A program made the position numbers and the translations under genes. A stretch of DNA of 64,000 nt. It comes from Symbiodinium natans. Its lineage: Eukaryota; Sar; Dinophyceae; Suessiales; Symbiodiniaceae. The notes under the pieces were generated by a model, which searched no databases, was not told the DNA's origin, and saw nothing but the letters and a program-made list of their open reading frames with translations. The stretch covers positions 22,501-86,500 of the forward strand of contig CAJNDS010000159.1 in NCBI GenBank assembly GCA_905221605.1, given 5' to 3'. This document shows, piece after piece, positions 55,306-64,000 of this stretch; the stretch's first letter is position 1; each line of letters starts with the position of its first letter.

Positions 55306-55934
55306 CTAGCCCCACTTACGGCAACTGCAAGGGGGAAAGAAGCCTTCACTCAGCTGAGCATTTTGTTGCTGTCTTGCTGCTTGCGTATGCTGGCACCAAT
55401 GGGAACATGCCGTCAAACCGCCCTCCCATTTCCCAACCCCCCTGCGACATTGCGATGCTTGTCGTTGGGCGTGCTACTTCTGTAACCAATTCAGCATGGC
55501 AGGTCGTGTTGCAGAGAGACACGTCAACCAGGTGTTGATCTACATATGCTGCTGGTGGGGCTAAACACGTTGGGACATGCGGAGAAGCCTCAGTACCAGG
55601 CTGACTTCACACAGAGTACGTGGATGTTTGACGGATCAACGCAACAGTTAAACTCGTCTCGTCCTGCAGTTGAATTCTGTCCAAACGGCACTGCCAGAGG
55701 CTTTCAATGACTTCCTCTGCCCCGCCACTTCACATTGCCCCTCGTTCGGATTGACTTTGATCCGACTTGCTTGGTGTCGAGATACGTCGAGTCACTGCCG
55801 GGTGATTAGGGCCCGGAGCTGTTGCAGAAGCGGCATGTTTCAGCAACACTATCCAAGTTGACACAGATTGTGCGGGTCTGAGGTCTGCAGCAGAGTTGGC
55901 TCTGTTGCTGCATGTTGCTGCATCGTTTTTTCAA

Positions 55935-56793
55935 CTAGCGGAGACAGCAGAGAGCTGCTTCTGACGCAGATGCTACAATGTTGGGAAGTTGGGAATGCCA
56001 AGGCAAGGGCTGAGTGAGTTCCATGAGGTTGTCGCCCTTCGTCTTGAACAGCGTCTTGTCAAGGTTCCTTCGCAGCTTGCGCAGAACGCTCTGACATCGT
56101 TCTCTGTCTTGACTTGTCTTGAAAATACTCTGATGCTTATGCGTTAGGAACCGATGACTTCTCAGCAGTTGCCAATTAAGGAAAGCCTCCCTTCTGATTG
56201 GCCATGTCCTTGGCTGGCAGAACATCCAGAACAATCCAGAAACATCCAGAAACATCCATGCACCCAGTCTGGTTTGGTTGTCGTCCGGCATCGCTAGAAG
56301 CAAGTTATGCTTGTTTTGCGTGCATGGGTTTGTAGGACGCCTCGCCAAGGAAGCTAGCTGACCGCACCAACCCGCCCTTTTCATCCAAATGGTGGAGAGC
56401 TCCATCCGAGGTTCGAACCAGTATAACTCGCAGTGGCAGCTTTTCTCGCCTGGCCTCTGCATATCTGCGCAGGACCTCCACGCCTCGGTCTCCTGCCGCG
56501 AGGCCAAACAAAGCCACAGAAAAAGCCACATAACAAGCCACAGAGTAGCCGAACCAAAGTCACATTCCACACGTCCACCAACCATGCCGGAGCCACGATA
56601 GGCATTGAGACTGTAGGCTGCAAGGAGCCTCAGAATCGATAGTTCATGTTCTCCGGGAATGCGATCAGTCTTCGCCAAGCGATGATTACATTACAGGCAC
56701 AACCATTGAGGCAAAGCGCCCTGATGCACCACCCAGCACGCCACAAAGCAGCCAATGCCGCCGCTGCAGAGGCGGTGGCGGAGGTGCAGACAT
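55935..56793 (-). CDS. Possible 5' exons: start-like exon and a charged exon
   Basis: ATG at 56793-56791 in good context (GCCATGTCT) opens MSAPPPPPLQRRHWLLCGVL, then GGASGRFASMVVPV, a plausible N-terminal exon with a hydrophobic part. About 56510-56350 encodes VEVLRRYAEARREKLPLRVI, then LVRTSDGALHHLDEKGGLV, also exon-like. An overlapping 247-codon reverse frame across 56678-55935 is open but in another phase. These may be the 5' end of the phosphatase-like gene downstream. That link is inference. Confidence 0.4.
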
Positions 56794-56799
56794 GGCGGG

Positions 56800-57330
56800 G
56801 AAAACGCCTTAGGCTAGACGGAAGACTGGGCTGGGGACGATGTTATGTAGGAGTTTGATGCTTGAACTGGCGAAAATGCTACAAGGTATTCGTCGACAGT
56901 GGGCGTCCGGGGTGAGGCCCAGCCCCCCCGCCCCCCTCCCCCCAAGACACAAACAAGGTTCATTAGTGTCTTGTCAGCAGGGTAGCAGCACAAGTAGTGG
57001 TTGTTGGGGGCGGCGGCTGAGGCTTTGGTGGATGATTAGGGCATGGCTCCTCGAACTCCAAGGAGTGGGGTCTGTCATTTTAGTGCAAATTGGAACAATA
57101 TGGCTAAGCTATGGCAGTTTAGCAGCAATGCAAAGGACATTTGCGTGGCATGTGCATGCGCCAGAACTTTCAAATGGTGCCCTGGGCCGCAACAGCTAGC
57201 TGTGGCGGACGGGCGAGTCACAGGACAGAGCAGCGCTCTATTCAGCACGCGACAGAGCGCGCGCACACCAGACTCCCAACTGAGACTCAGACTGAAGCCG
57301 CTCACAGGCAGCCTGATGCTGCTCTTCTTG
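56800..57330. other. Spacer, no gene supported
   Basis: C-rich stretch near 56925-56945; no exon-like frame. Confidence 0.4.
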
Positions 57331-57339
57331 CCGCACTCA

Positions 57340-58100
57340 CCACAATTCCTGCTGCCTTTGCCGCCTGTAGCTCTGCTGCATCAGCTCCACTGGCCATGGC
57401 CTTCTCGACTGCAGGCTACAGAAGTTGGTTGAATGAAGAGTGGCGAGAGCGAGAGCGAGAGCGAGAGCGAGAGCGAGACCGAGAGCGAGAGCATAAGCAA
57501 TGACACGCTGTAGCCCAACAACGACCTCGTGTTTTAGCGGGCCTCTGAAACGAGGTTGACCAGCTCAGGCATGACTTCTTCGATTTGAAGCATGGAGGCT
57601 ACCTCTCAGAGTCCCGAGCACTCCTGCAATCCGGCTTTCCTCCAGCCTGCGCCAGCCTGCGCCAGCTGGAGGGTCTCAGCCAAGGAAGATGGCCTCCAAA
57701 GTGCGTCCACGCGGGCCTCTCATGACAACAAGGGGCAGCAGGCCCCCTTCTAGCATCCTCTTCTCAACATGAACCTCGCAGTGAGAGTCCAAAGCCAAGC
57801 GGCCTCCGCGTCGCGGGGAGCTTGAGGGCTCTCGCATGCTCTCACCGCTCTCACCGCTCTCACCGCTCTCACCGCTCTCGGCCAAGCGCCCAGGCACCTA
57901 GAAGTGCTTGGAGGACGCTGATTGGGCAGCCTGCCGGCATGAAGACCTGCCCAGCTGATAGGCACCGATCCCTCACAACGAAGAACTGATCGCGACCGCA
58001 GCGATCACACGTGCTTTTTGCAGCCAGGTCCACGAGCAGGCCACGCAGGCCCACAGATGCTGCGGAGTAGCCACGTCATCGCCTATCACCAGCTTGGTCG
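57340..58100 (-). CDS. Armadillo/HEAT-like helical repeat protein (tentative)
   Basis: Reverse exons encode SVGLRGLLVDLAAKSTCDRC (about 58050-57990), VEKRMLEGGLLPLVVMRGP (about 57770-57700), SMLQIEEVMPELVNLVSEA (about 57595-57540) and AVEKAMASGADAAELQAAKA (about 57420-57350). The pattern of short hydrophobic helices with P-L-V-x-L-V/M-x-G-P recalls Armadillo repeats, which act as protein-binding scaffolds, but no full repeat is readable. The assignment is tentative. The exons also fit a generic helical protein. Confidence 0.4.
57437..57492. repeat. (GAGAGC)n repeat
   Basis: About nine GAGAGC hexamers with minor changes lie in the intron between two exons of the helical-repeat candidate. Confidence 0.95.
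57837..57882. repeat. CTCACCGCT 9-bp tandem repeat
   Basis: Four exact 9-mers and a partial copy. In frame on the reverse strand they read as repeated Gly-Glu-Ser or Ala-Val-Arg triplets, but no splice-consistent exon covers them. Confidence 0.95.
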
Positions 58101-58268
58101 CCGAAGGAGCTGTTTCGTCCTTCTACAGCTCCAGTTGCACATCTACAAAGGCTCTAGGGATTTCACGGGCGTCAGACGAGTGTGAGACTTTAGCTGCTCT
58201 CACCCGATGTGGATGCCCTGGACATAAGTCAAGAAGAGCTCATAGATTTCCTGCACTTCCAGCTGCAC

Positions 58269-58310
58269 AAGGGCGCGCGCACACACACACACACACACAC
58301 ACGCACACGG
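58269..58310. repeat. (CA)n microsatellite
   Basis: About eighteen CA units with GC interruptions at both ends. Confidence 0.95.
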
Positions 58311-58569
58311 GGAGATTGAATGGTCCTGCCTTTCCCTATCGAATCCGTTAACCCCCCCTCCCGGCCGACTCCACGTATCATAACGAACTGTGATTCCTTA
58401 GGGAAGTCATCTTAATAGACGTAGTAGATGATCAGCGAGCTGCCCTTCTGTACCCACAAACAACAACTGAAAAAGCTCTTAGCCCACTATGTATTGCAGC
58501 GCTACGCCTCGTATTGTGGAGGAAGTGACTAAGTGGGAGTGTGGATTGAGAAGTGGTGCCCCTCTACCC

Positions 58570-58790
58570 CTAACTGCTGGAGGCCATCATCCACTCTAGT
58601 TGACCGAAAAGGGTCCTCCAACCTCTTCCTCTTCTGCTCAGCACCTGGACATTGCATGGGCACGCATGGACCACACGCTGTAAGCCATAACCGCCAGGTT
58701 TGAGGAGGTGACTCATTGGCATTTTGCCCTCCTTGGGCGAAAGGAACAAGTCATCCTTTGTCGGTGGCCGCCTGCCACAGACCACTCTGA
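58570..58790 (-). CDS. Possible exon of an unassigned protein
   Basis: The reverse strand encodes VVCGRRPPTKDDLFLSPKEG, then KMPMSHLLKPGGYGLQRVVH. The composition is natural and the frame runs the full length. No family recognised. Confidence 0.38.
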
Positions 58791-59084
58791 AGACTCAAGA
58801 GGAACGTAAATCAAGGCAATGGCATCCAGAGGGCCTTATCAATGCCTTGGGTGGAATGCTGCCGCTTGGTTCGTATCGAAACGCGTAGACCTTGCGTGAA
58901 CTGTTGTTTTGCTTGCATCATGCAGCAACATCTGGACAACTTAGATCTACCGGGTCTCAAACCATGTCAGATCCCTTGGATTGGCACCTATAATTTTCCT
59001 GCACGTGCCAGGACTGCGCGATCCGAGTGGTTCAAAGTGCATGACACACACAGTCTCCAGACGAGCGGGCCAAGAGTCGTTGAC

Positions 59085-59335
59085 TCACACATTGTCTGTG
59101 GCATGATTGTGGCATGCCATGCTGTCGTGGTCCTTCTCATCCGGTCGTCTGCTGGAGTCTCGCCGATCCCCATACGACCGATGGTAAGACCTGCACAAGC
59201 CCAGAACACTCGGAACAAAGCGATGCTGTCGGGTTAACGCCTCAAGCTCCACTCGAGCAACGGCAGCGTCTCCACATGAAGGAACTCGCCTCAACCGTGA
59301 CGCAAGCAGAAGCAAATTCTTGCAGACATTGACCT
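59085..59335 (-). CDS. Possible exon of an unassigned protein
   Basis: A reverse frame encodes VNVCKNLLLLASRLRRVPSC, then GDAAVARVELEALTRQH. It may be an exon between the gene at 59.9-61.5 kb and the helical-repeat candidate. No motif. Confidence 0.35.
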
Positions 59336-59888
59336 TGATGCAAATTCAAGCACTGTTTTGTGCCCCGCTCAGGATGTCGGAGAACCTTTGAGGAACGCTG
59401 CTGCCAAAACTGCAAAGGCGGTCCCTGCTACATGCCACAAACGACACGAAATGACACAAACTAATCAGGTCAGGCAAGGCACCGGACTCCTGGCAAGAAA
59501 GACATGAGAAGGAACAGTCAACTCAGAACGGCAAAAGGCTGTCATATTTGGTCCTGTGGCATTGGAGTTGGATGCAACTTTCACGATGCCACCGGGCTTC
59601 ACGAAGCCTCGCAGCGCCTGTGCTCCACAGCCCCGCACTCGCTGCAAAAACTCTCATGCCTGATGTATGGAAAAGCCGCAAGAGGCATCTGCCTGGAGCT
59701 GGGCTCAGCTGGGCAACTCTTAGTTCTTAGCGTACTTCTAACCGCCCGAAACCCGACGGCACCCGGAAGAAGAGGTGCATCAGGTTCTCGTGTCGCCATC
59801 CTAGGCGCAGTATGCAGCGAAATACAGCCCTCAACCAAGCCATCCAAGCAGTGAGATCCACAAACATCTGGAAAACAAGGCAGAAGGC

Positions 59889-61510
59889 TCATGGGCCCAA
59901 GTAGCAACCATAACAAATGGCGATAGCAAGAAAGATGACTGCCGCCACGGAGCTCACAAAGGGATGGCCATCAAAAAAGCCCTGCACAACTCCCGCATGC
60001 GGAAAGTTGTAGTAGACTGCCCCGAAGCTGTTCTCCATGCCCTGCAAGTGGCATCTGCATGGCAAAAAAAAGCAGTCGTCGACATCTCCACAATCCAATG
60101 CAGACAAGAACTTTCCTCGACATGATCCCCGCTTGCTGTTCGCACTGCCTGGAAGCGCGGATCGACAGCGAGCCGGGTACCATCCACGTTGTGCAGTACC
60201 TCTGCGTGCCTGTCCTCGAGCTCCTTTGCATTGAGAAGCTAAGCACTCTCTGAATAAATCTGGCCATCCGCCTAGCATGGCCTTCTGATTCCCTACTGAG
60301 TCTACGGTAAGCATTGACATTTCACGGCCCGGAGCTGAGATCCTTCCGTTCCTCACATGTCGTAGGAAAACAGAAGCGACAATGAAGCGACACCATGGAC
60401 TACGAGGAAGTCCCCCGAAATCTTCCCTGCCCCACTACACGAACTCCTTGACAGTGTTGTCAATCTCGGCATAGCGCTCTCCTGAAGCAGCATGCTGTTT
60501 CTGCAGTCGGCACACTGCAATGAAGGATTCAGGGTCCAAGGTCCTCAATGACTAGGCACTGTGTAGGGGCAGAAGCGTGTAACCTTGATGCACCAAGTGT
60601 CGAAGAACTTCGATCGTCTCAAAGGTGGTGGCAACGATCCGGCCGACGTGACCAAGCGCCTGCACGTTGACAATCAACACAACGTCAAGAAACAGGGAGA
60701 CCGACACAGAGAAAGTGGCGGAGACCGAGAACCAAACAAGCGCAACATGTACCGATTGACATTTTCAGCTTGCTGTATTGCCACGTTGCGGGGCATCGGA
60801 TAGATGAGAGCTACATCTTCTCCAACGTCCGCTCATACCCGCTAACACAACTGCATCAAACCGCTTCTATCCTTGCAGCCCTTTGCAGCCACTGCCTCAC
60901 GATGCTTCGCGAGCAAATGTGAGAATGTCAAATTCGCATCGCCAACCTTAAGCTGCAACGCCATCACAGTGAGGAAAACGAGCCGTGTGCGATGATCTGA
61001 ATTGCTGCAGATGTTCATAAGGCCAACGGTGTGCACTCACTGAAAGGTGTGTTAAGAACCTACCCAGACTGCGACATCTCTGCATAGCTTCAGACTGCAG
61101 CCGCACCAACCATTCAGGCTGTGTTGATGCCAAATGACCACAAGCGCATCATCTACAGGGTTGATGAGTTCGAGGCGGTTAAACCTGATCTGGGCCATCA
61201 TATGCCACAGTCAATCAAGCACGTCTGCCCGGCAGAGTTACATCTCAGAGGATCGAACCTGCTGCACGTCAGCGGGCCTGGCTTCTCCGCGGCTGCATCC
61301 TCGGTCTTTTCGATGTCCTTGCGACAACTTGGCATTCTCAGCGATACCAATAAGAGAATTCACACGCGCATCGAATCTCTCCTCGCCAGGCACAAGCAGC
61401 GAGGCTTCGTCAGATAGCTGGGAGACAGATGACGTGCCGTCAAACTCCTGGGGACACCGTTTGGTCAAGTAGTCTAGAGTCGAGAGGGTCCATGCACCTG
61501 ACTCGAACAA
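59889..61510 (-). CDS. Unassigned protein with C-terminal membrane anchor
   Basis: Exons in order: LSTLDYLTKRCPQEFDGTSS with PGEERFDARVNSLIGIAENA (about 61490-61310); MAQIRFNRLELINPVDDALV (about 61200-61120); RLVFLTVMALQLKVGDANLT, then FSHLLAKHREAVAAK (about 60985-60890); ALGHVGRIVATTFETIEVLR, then HLVHQGYTLLPL (about 60665-60565); LDPESFIAVCRLQKQHAASG (about 60535-60430); LNAKELEDRHAEVLHNVDGT, then RLAVDPRFQAV (about 60240-60125); and MENSFGAVYYNFPHAGVVQG, then a transmembrane segment (SSVAAVIFLAIAICYGCYLG) and a stop at 59889. A cytosolic helical protein fixed to a membrane by its C-terminus is likely. I do not recognise the family. Confidence 0.6.
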
Positions 61511-61519
61511 AATCCCACC

Positions 61520-62030
61520 TGTCCTTCATGACGTGTCGAAGGTCCTACGCACGGTGCGTGTTCTAATGTTGAATTTGGTCGCTCCATGTCGCTCCATTCA
61601 GCCATTGCACCCGTGCTGTGCTTTCAATCAAGTATCAGGGGCTCTTCTGTGCAAGTTGTCTACAGCCGAGCTTGATTTGAAGATATCAGATAGTCAGATG
61701 AGTGAGGTGCCTCGGAATAGAGCTTGCATGGGCGACTCCTCTGCCCCCTCCCCCGTCCCCGCCCCCCTCCCCCAACAACTGTTCAGCGCGATGATTTGGG
61801 GTGTTGGACAGATCCAATGATTGCGAGAGGAGCGCACCATCTGGACTGAAACAGCAACTCTCTCGCTACCTCTCTGACGTCCTGTAACGGTGAAGTTTGT
61901 GTTTCGAAATGGCTGGCAAGCATTTAACCTGCTTCAAAGCGGGCTCTTCCAGCCCAAGGTGGCTATTGTGATATGATATGGGTTAGGATGGCGATCTATC
62001 TTGTTGACCCCCACTCTGAAATACCAAACA
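61520..62030. other. Spacer, no gene supported
   Basis: C-rich tract near 61739-61771; no exon-like frame on either strand. Confidence 0.4.
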
Positions 62031-62329
62031 AGCTTCACTAAACCACATTTCCCGAAAAATCACTGATTGGGTTCATGGTTTGAAGAATGAACTTTGCCCC
62101 GCAGCGCCTTGTGCGAGAGCTTGCGCAGTGTCGCAACATCTGCAGCTGGAAGGTCCCACCTCCGTGCGAACGCTGTGACCTGGGCAGTTGGCCTACATGC
62201 TTGCCTTGCTTCCTTGCACAGCTGCGCTCGTTGGCGTGTGCTCGCACTCGCATCACTCGGGTCATTCTGCCATGGGCATGGAAGGATAAGGTCGGCACTA
62301 CATCCACCTGGCTCCCTCCGGAGGGGCTG

Positions 62330-62530
62330 TACGCGTCCTGGGAACACCACGTCATGTTTTTTGACTTGGCAGCTCGGTTCGCGGAGGCCACCAGTCCTCC
62401 CGGAACTTCAAGATGGTCCTCAGGCTGGCAACCCTGTGGAAGGTTAGATGATTTTAGGCTGGTGCAGACGTTGATTGCAGCAAGGACGCTCGTTGAGTTG
62501 CTCAGCCGCCGTTTTGTGGGTTCCATCCTG
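62330..62530 (-). CDS. Possible exon of an unassigned protein
   Basis: A reverse frame encodes RRLSNSTSVLAAINVCTSLK, then PEDHLEVPGGLVASANRAAK. The longer open frame continues to 62038 with lower quality. Confidence 0.33.
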
Positions 62531-62570
62531 CCGAGGTGCCCAAGCCGAAGGCCTTAGCGTGGTAGGTAGA

Positions 62571-62604
62571 GGGATGTGGAGGGATGTGGAGGGATGTGGA
62601 GGGG
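62571..62604. repeat. GGGATGTGGA 10-bp tandem repeat
   Basis: Three exact copies plus partial flanking copies, next to the exon at 62640-62760. Confidence 0.95.
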
Positions 62605-62629
62605 ATCAAAGGAGGAGAACCACCAAAAA

Positions 62630-62765
62630 CAACGCGCCTCCATCCTGCAGCGACAACTTTGCGAACCTCCTCGATGGCCGCTGCCTGCCAGGACTTACTG
62701 CATAAGACTGCATACCTCTCTCTCAATCGTCGCCGTTCACTGTTCATGCAGCTGTGAGTCTGTCC
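62630..62765 (-). CDS. Possible exon of an unassigned protein
   Basis: The reverse strand encodes MNSERRRLRERYAVLCSKSW, then QAAAIEEVRKVVAAGWRR: basic, helical and convincing in composition. ATG lies in the frame at about 62744. No family recognised. Confidence 0.42.
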
Positions 62766-62849
62766 GAATACTTCAGTCACTCGTCCCTTTTCCATCCGAT
62801 GCCACCATCAGGTCCTAACTGACCTTCAGGCTAGCTCAATCGCAGATGG

Positions 62850-63060
62850 CTTTGCCCTGCGCCTGAAGTCTTGAAGTTCGGGGTTTTTGTACTCTCGCAG
62901 CTTAAAGACCGATGCGTAGCAAAACGCCCAGCTTCTTGCTCAGCCTGTGGTCTTTGCTTGTCAACAACGATTCGAGGATTGCAGCTGCTGTGCCCACCAT
63001 GGCAAACGCCAAGATCCTGCCGTGCGAAGCACAAAAGAGTCGAGAGCCATGAGGCATGCT
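62850..63060 (-). CDS. Possible exon of an unassigned protein
   Basis: The reverse frame contains NPRIVVDKQRPQAEQEAGRF, then ATHRSLSCESTKTPNFKTSG. It is hydrophilic and may be a loop or tail of the membrane protein to its right. Confidence 0.33.
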
Positions 63061-63238
63061 TCAACTAGTCTTCAACTCTTTCAACCAAGACATGCCACAA
63101 TGCCGTCCTGGCTCCGGCACGTAGCATCGCCTCCGGCAGCTGAGAATCATCTGTCGAAGGGATCTCGGTCAAGGAGGACAGCCTCTCCTGCGCATCCTAC
63201 ATCAAACAGGATGACAATCCTTCAGCACGACATTTGCG

Positions 63239-63990
63239 TCAACTGAACCGAGGTCGGTCTCGGCCAAACGGGACAAGCAAAGCTGCCTCAACCTCAACCG
63301 CATCATGATGATATCGCATGGCAGAAGTGGTCGCAAACCAAACGAACAAAGCACCTCTAACCACAAAAGATGATTCATTTCGGGCAGGCAAGTTTCGCGT
63401 CACCACGCTTTGAATACTCACAAACATCCTACAGTTCGGCATTTGGATCCTCATGAGACTCCGAAGTCCATACCGCATTGGCATGGACTGCCTGCATCAT
63501 GCAGGTGGCGATAAGTATGGCCCTCAGTTCAGATGTAGCTCGAGCAGAACAGCATGGGTGCCGTGCTCGAAGAAGGTTCCGATCAGATGCAAGCAAGGGT
63601 CAACATGTCTGAGAAAACCCGCCAAGCAGGTGTCGGTAGAAATTGTGTATCTCGCGCTGTGGGTGGTTCCGCAGCCGAGAACTCGAGCCAAGAAAGCAAC
63701 CAATGCAAATTGCAGCTTGAAATACTGCATCGCTGCAACTGCGAAGCCAAAATCCTAGGAATCCCATGCGCTTCTTACTGAATTCCTGACGATGTCAGCT
63801 CGGCCTGCATGACATAGCGCACAGCTCGTTCGGCCGACAGCCCCCAGCGAGACAAGAGCTGTGCCCTGAGCGATGAGCACATCGGAGCAAGAACAAGCAC
63901 CCATGATGATTCCCACCAATCGCACAAGAACATGTCAGAACATGCAAGAAAGACATCCAGAAAACATAGCCGGCATGACTGGATAGTGGC
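63239..63990 (-). CDS. Multi-span membrane protein exons, 5' end beyond window
   Basis: Reverse exons: about 63980-63782 with DMFLCDWWESSWVLVLAPMC, then SSLRAQLLSRWGLSAERAVR and YVMQAELTSSGI; about 63735-63535 with FKLQFALVAFLARVLGCGTT, then LAGFLRHVDPCLHLIGTFFE; about 63480-63245 with SSFVVRGALFVWFATTSAMR, then VEVEAALLVPFGRDRP. The alternation of hydrophobic helices and short loops suggests a polytopic membrane protein. The gene continues past the right edge, so the start is missing. No family recognised. Confidence 0.45.
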
Positions 63991-64000
63991 AACCGTAAAG

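Noticed and set aside
56395-56470. Reverse-strand tRNA suggested by GGTTCGAACCTC
   Set aside because: No A-box or cloverleaf is present upstream, and the same bases encode a convincing peptide (LPLRVILVRTSDGALHHL).
55935-56678. 247-codon reverse ORF as one protein
   Set aside because: It overlaps better-looking exon fragments in another phase and mixes compositions. The length can be due to low stop density.
61240-61290. Reverse-strand tRNA suggested by GGTTCGATCCTC
   Set aside because: It lies at the edge of a protein-like exon frame and has no tRNA stems.
63554-63781. Plus-strand ORF with hydrophilic, protein-like composition
   Set aside because: It is the antisense image of hydrophobic reverse exons that continue on both sides, and antisense of membrane segments tends to look hydrophilic.
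1-64000. CRISPR arrays, prokaryotic operons, phage or viral genes
   Set aside because: None seen: no regular spacer-repeat array, no ribosome-binding-site-linked gene runs, no recognisable viral or transposon protein.

Overview
The window reads as nuclear DNA of a dinoflagellate, most likely a Symbiodinium-type (Symbiodiniaceae) alga. This is an inference from gene architecture, not from a marker gene. Recognisable protein domains are cut into short exons by introns of about 60 to 230 bp. Many of these introns start with GC or GA instead of GT, and the exon nearly always resumes with G after AG. Intergenic and intronic DNA is rich in microsatellites. Every domain I could recognise lies on the minus strand, as expected for the one-directional gene clusters of dinoflagellates.

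Layout from left to right; all recognised genes are read from right to left. 1-2000: GT repeat, AT-rich spacer and CA repeat. 2.0-2.2 kb: one possible exon. 4.0-6.3 kb: a RanBP2-type zinc-finger, glycine-rich, probably RNA-binding protein. 6.5-7.1 kb: TTC and CT repeats. 7.9 kb: a short interstitial telomere-type (CCCTAAA) tract. 8.1-10.95 kb: a single-domain voltage-gated cation channel with a C-terminal EF-hand pair. 12.1-21.6 kb: a full-size ABCB (P-glycoprotein-like) transporter, two membrane halves and two nucleotide-binding domains, read almost completely. 22-24.4 kb: exons that may form a secretory or single-span membrane protein. 25.5-31.9 kb: unassigned exons. 32.1-33.6 kb: a membrane-protein 3' end and a SWIB-domain gene. 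34.1-38.4 kb: a calpain-family protease with hydrophobic segments upstream. 38.9-40.5 kb: exons behind a signal peptide, possibly the same gene. 41.0-46.8 kb: a long coiled-coil protein. 47-53 kb: unassigned exons, including one gene ending at 49.9 kb and two plus-strand ORFs that look coding. 53.6-55.3 kb: a phosphoglycerate-mutase-like (histidine phosphatase) protein. 56-59.3 kb: possible Armadillo-like and other exons. 59.9-61.5 kb: a protein ending in a membrane anchor. 62-64 kb: membrane-protein exons running off the right edge.

The genes do not form an operon or an obvious pathway. They are an ordinary mix of eukaryotic membrane transport, signalling, proteolysis, RNA-binding and structural genes placed head to tail. 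No virus, CRISPR array, toxin system or intact transposon was recognised. Exon boundaries come from reading frames and domain continuity only, so the gene spans are models; entries marked as possible exons rest on an open, protein-like frame alone.
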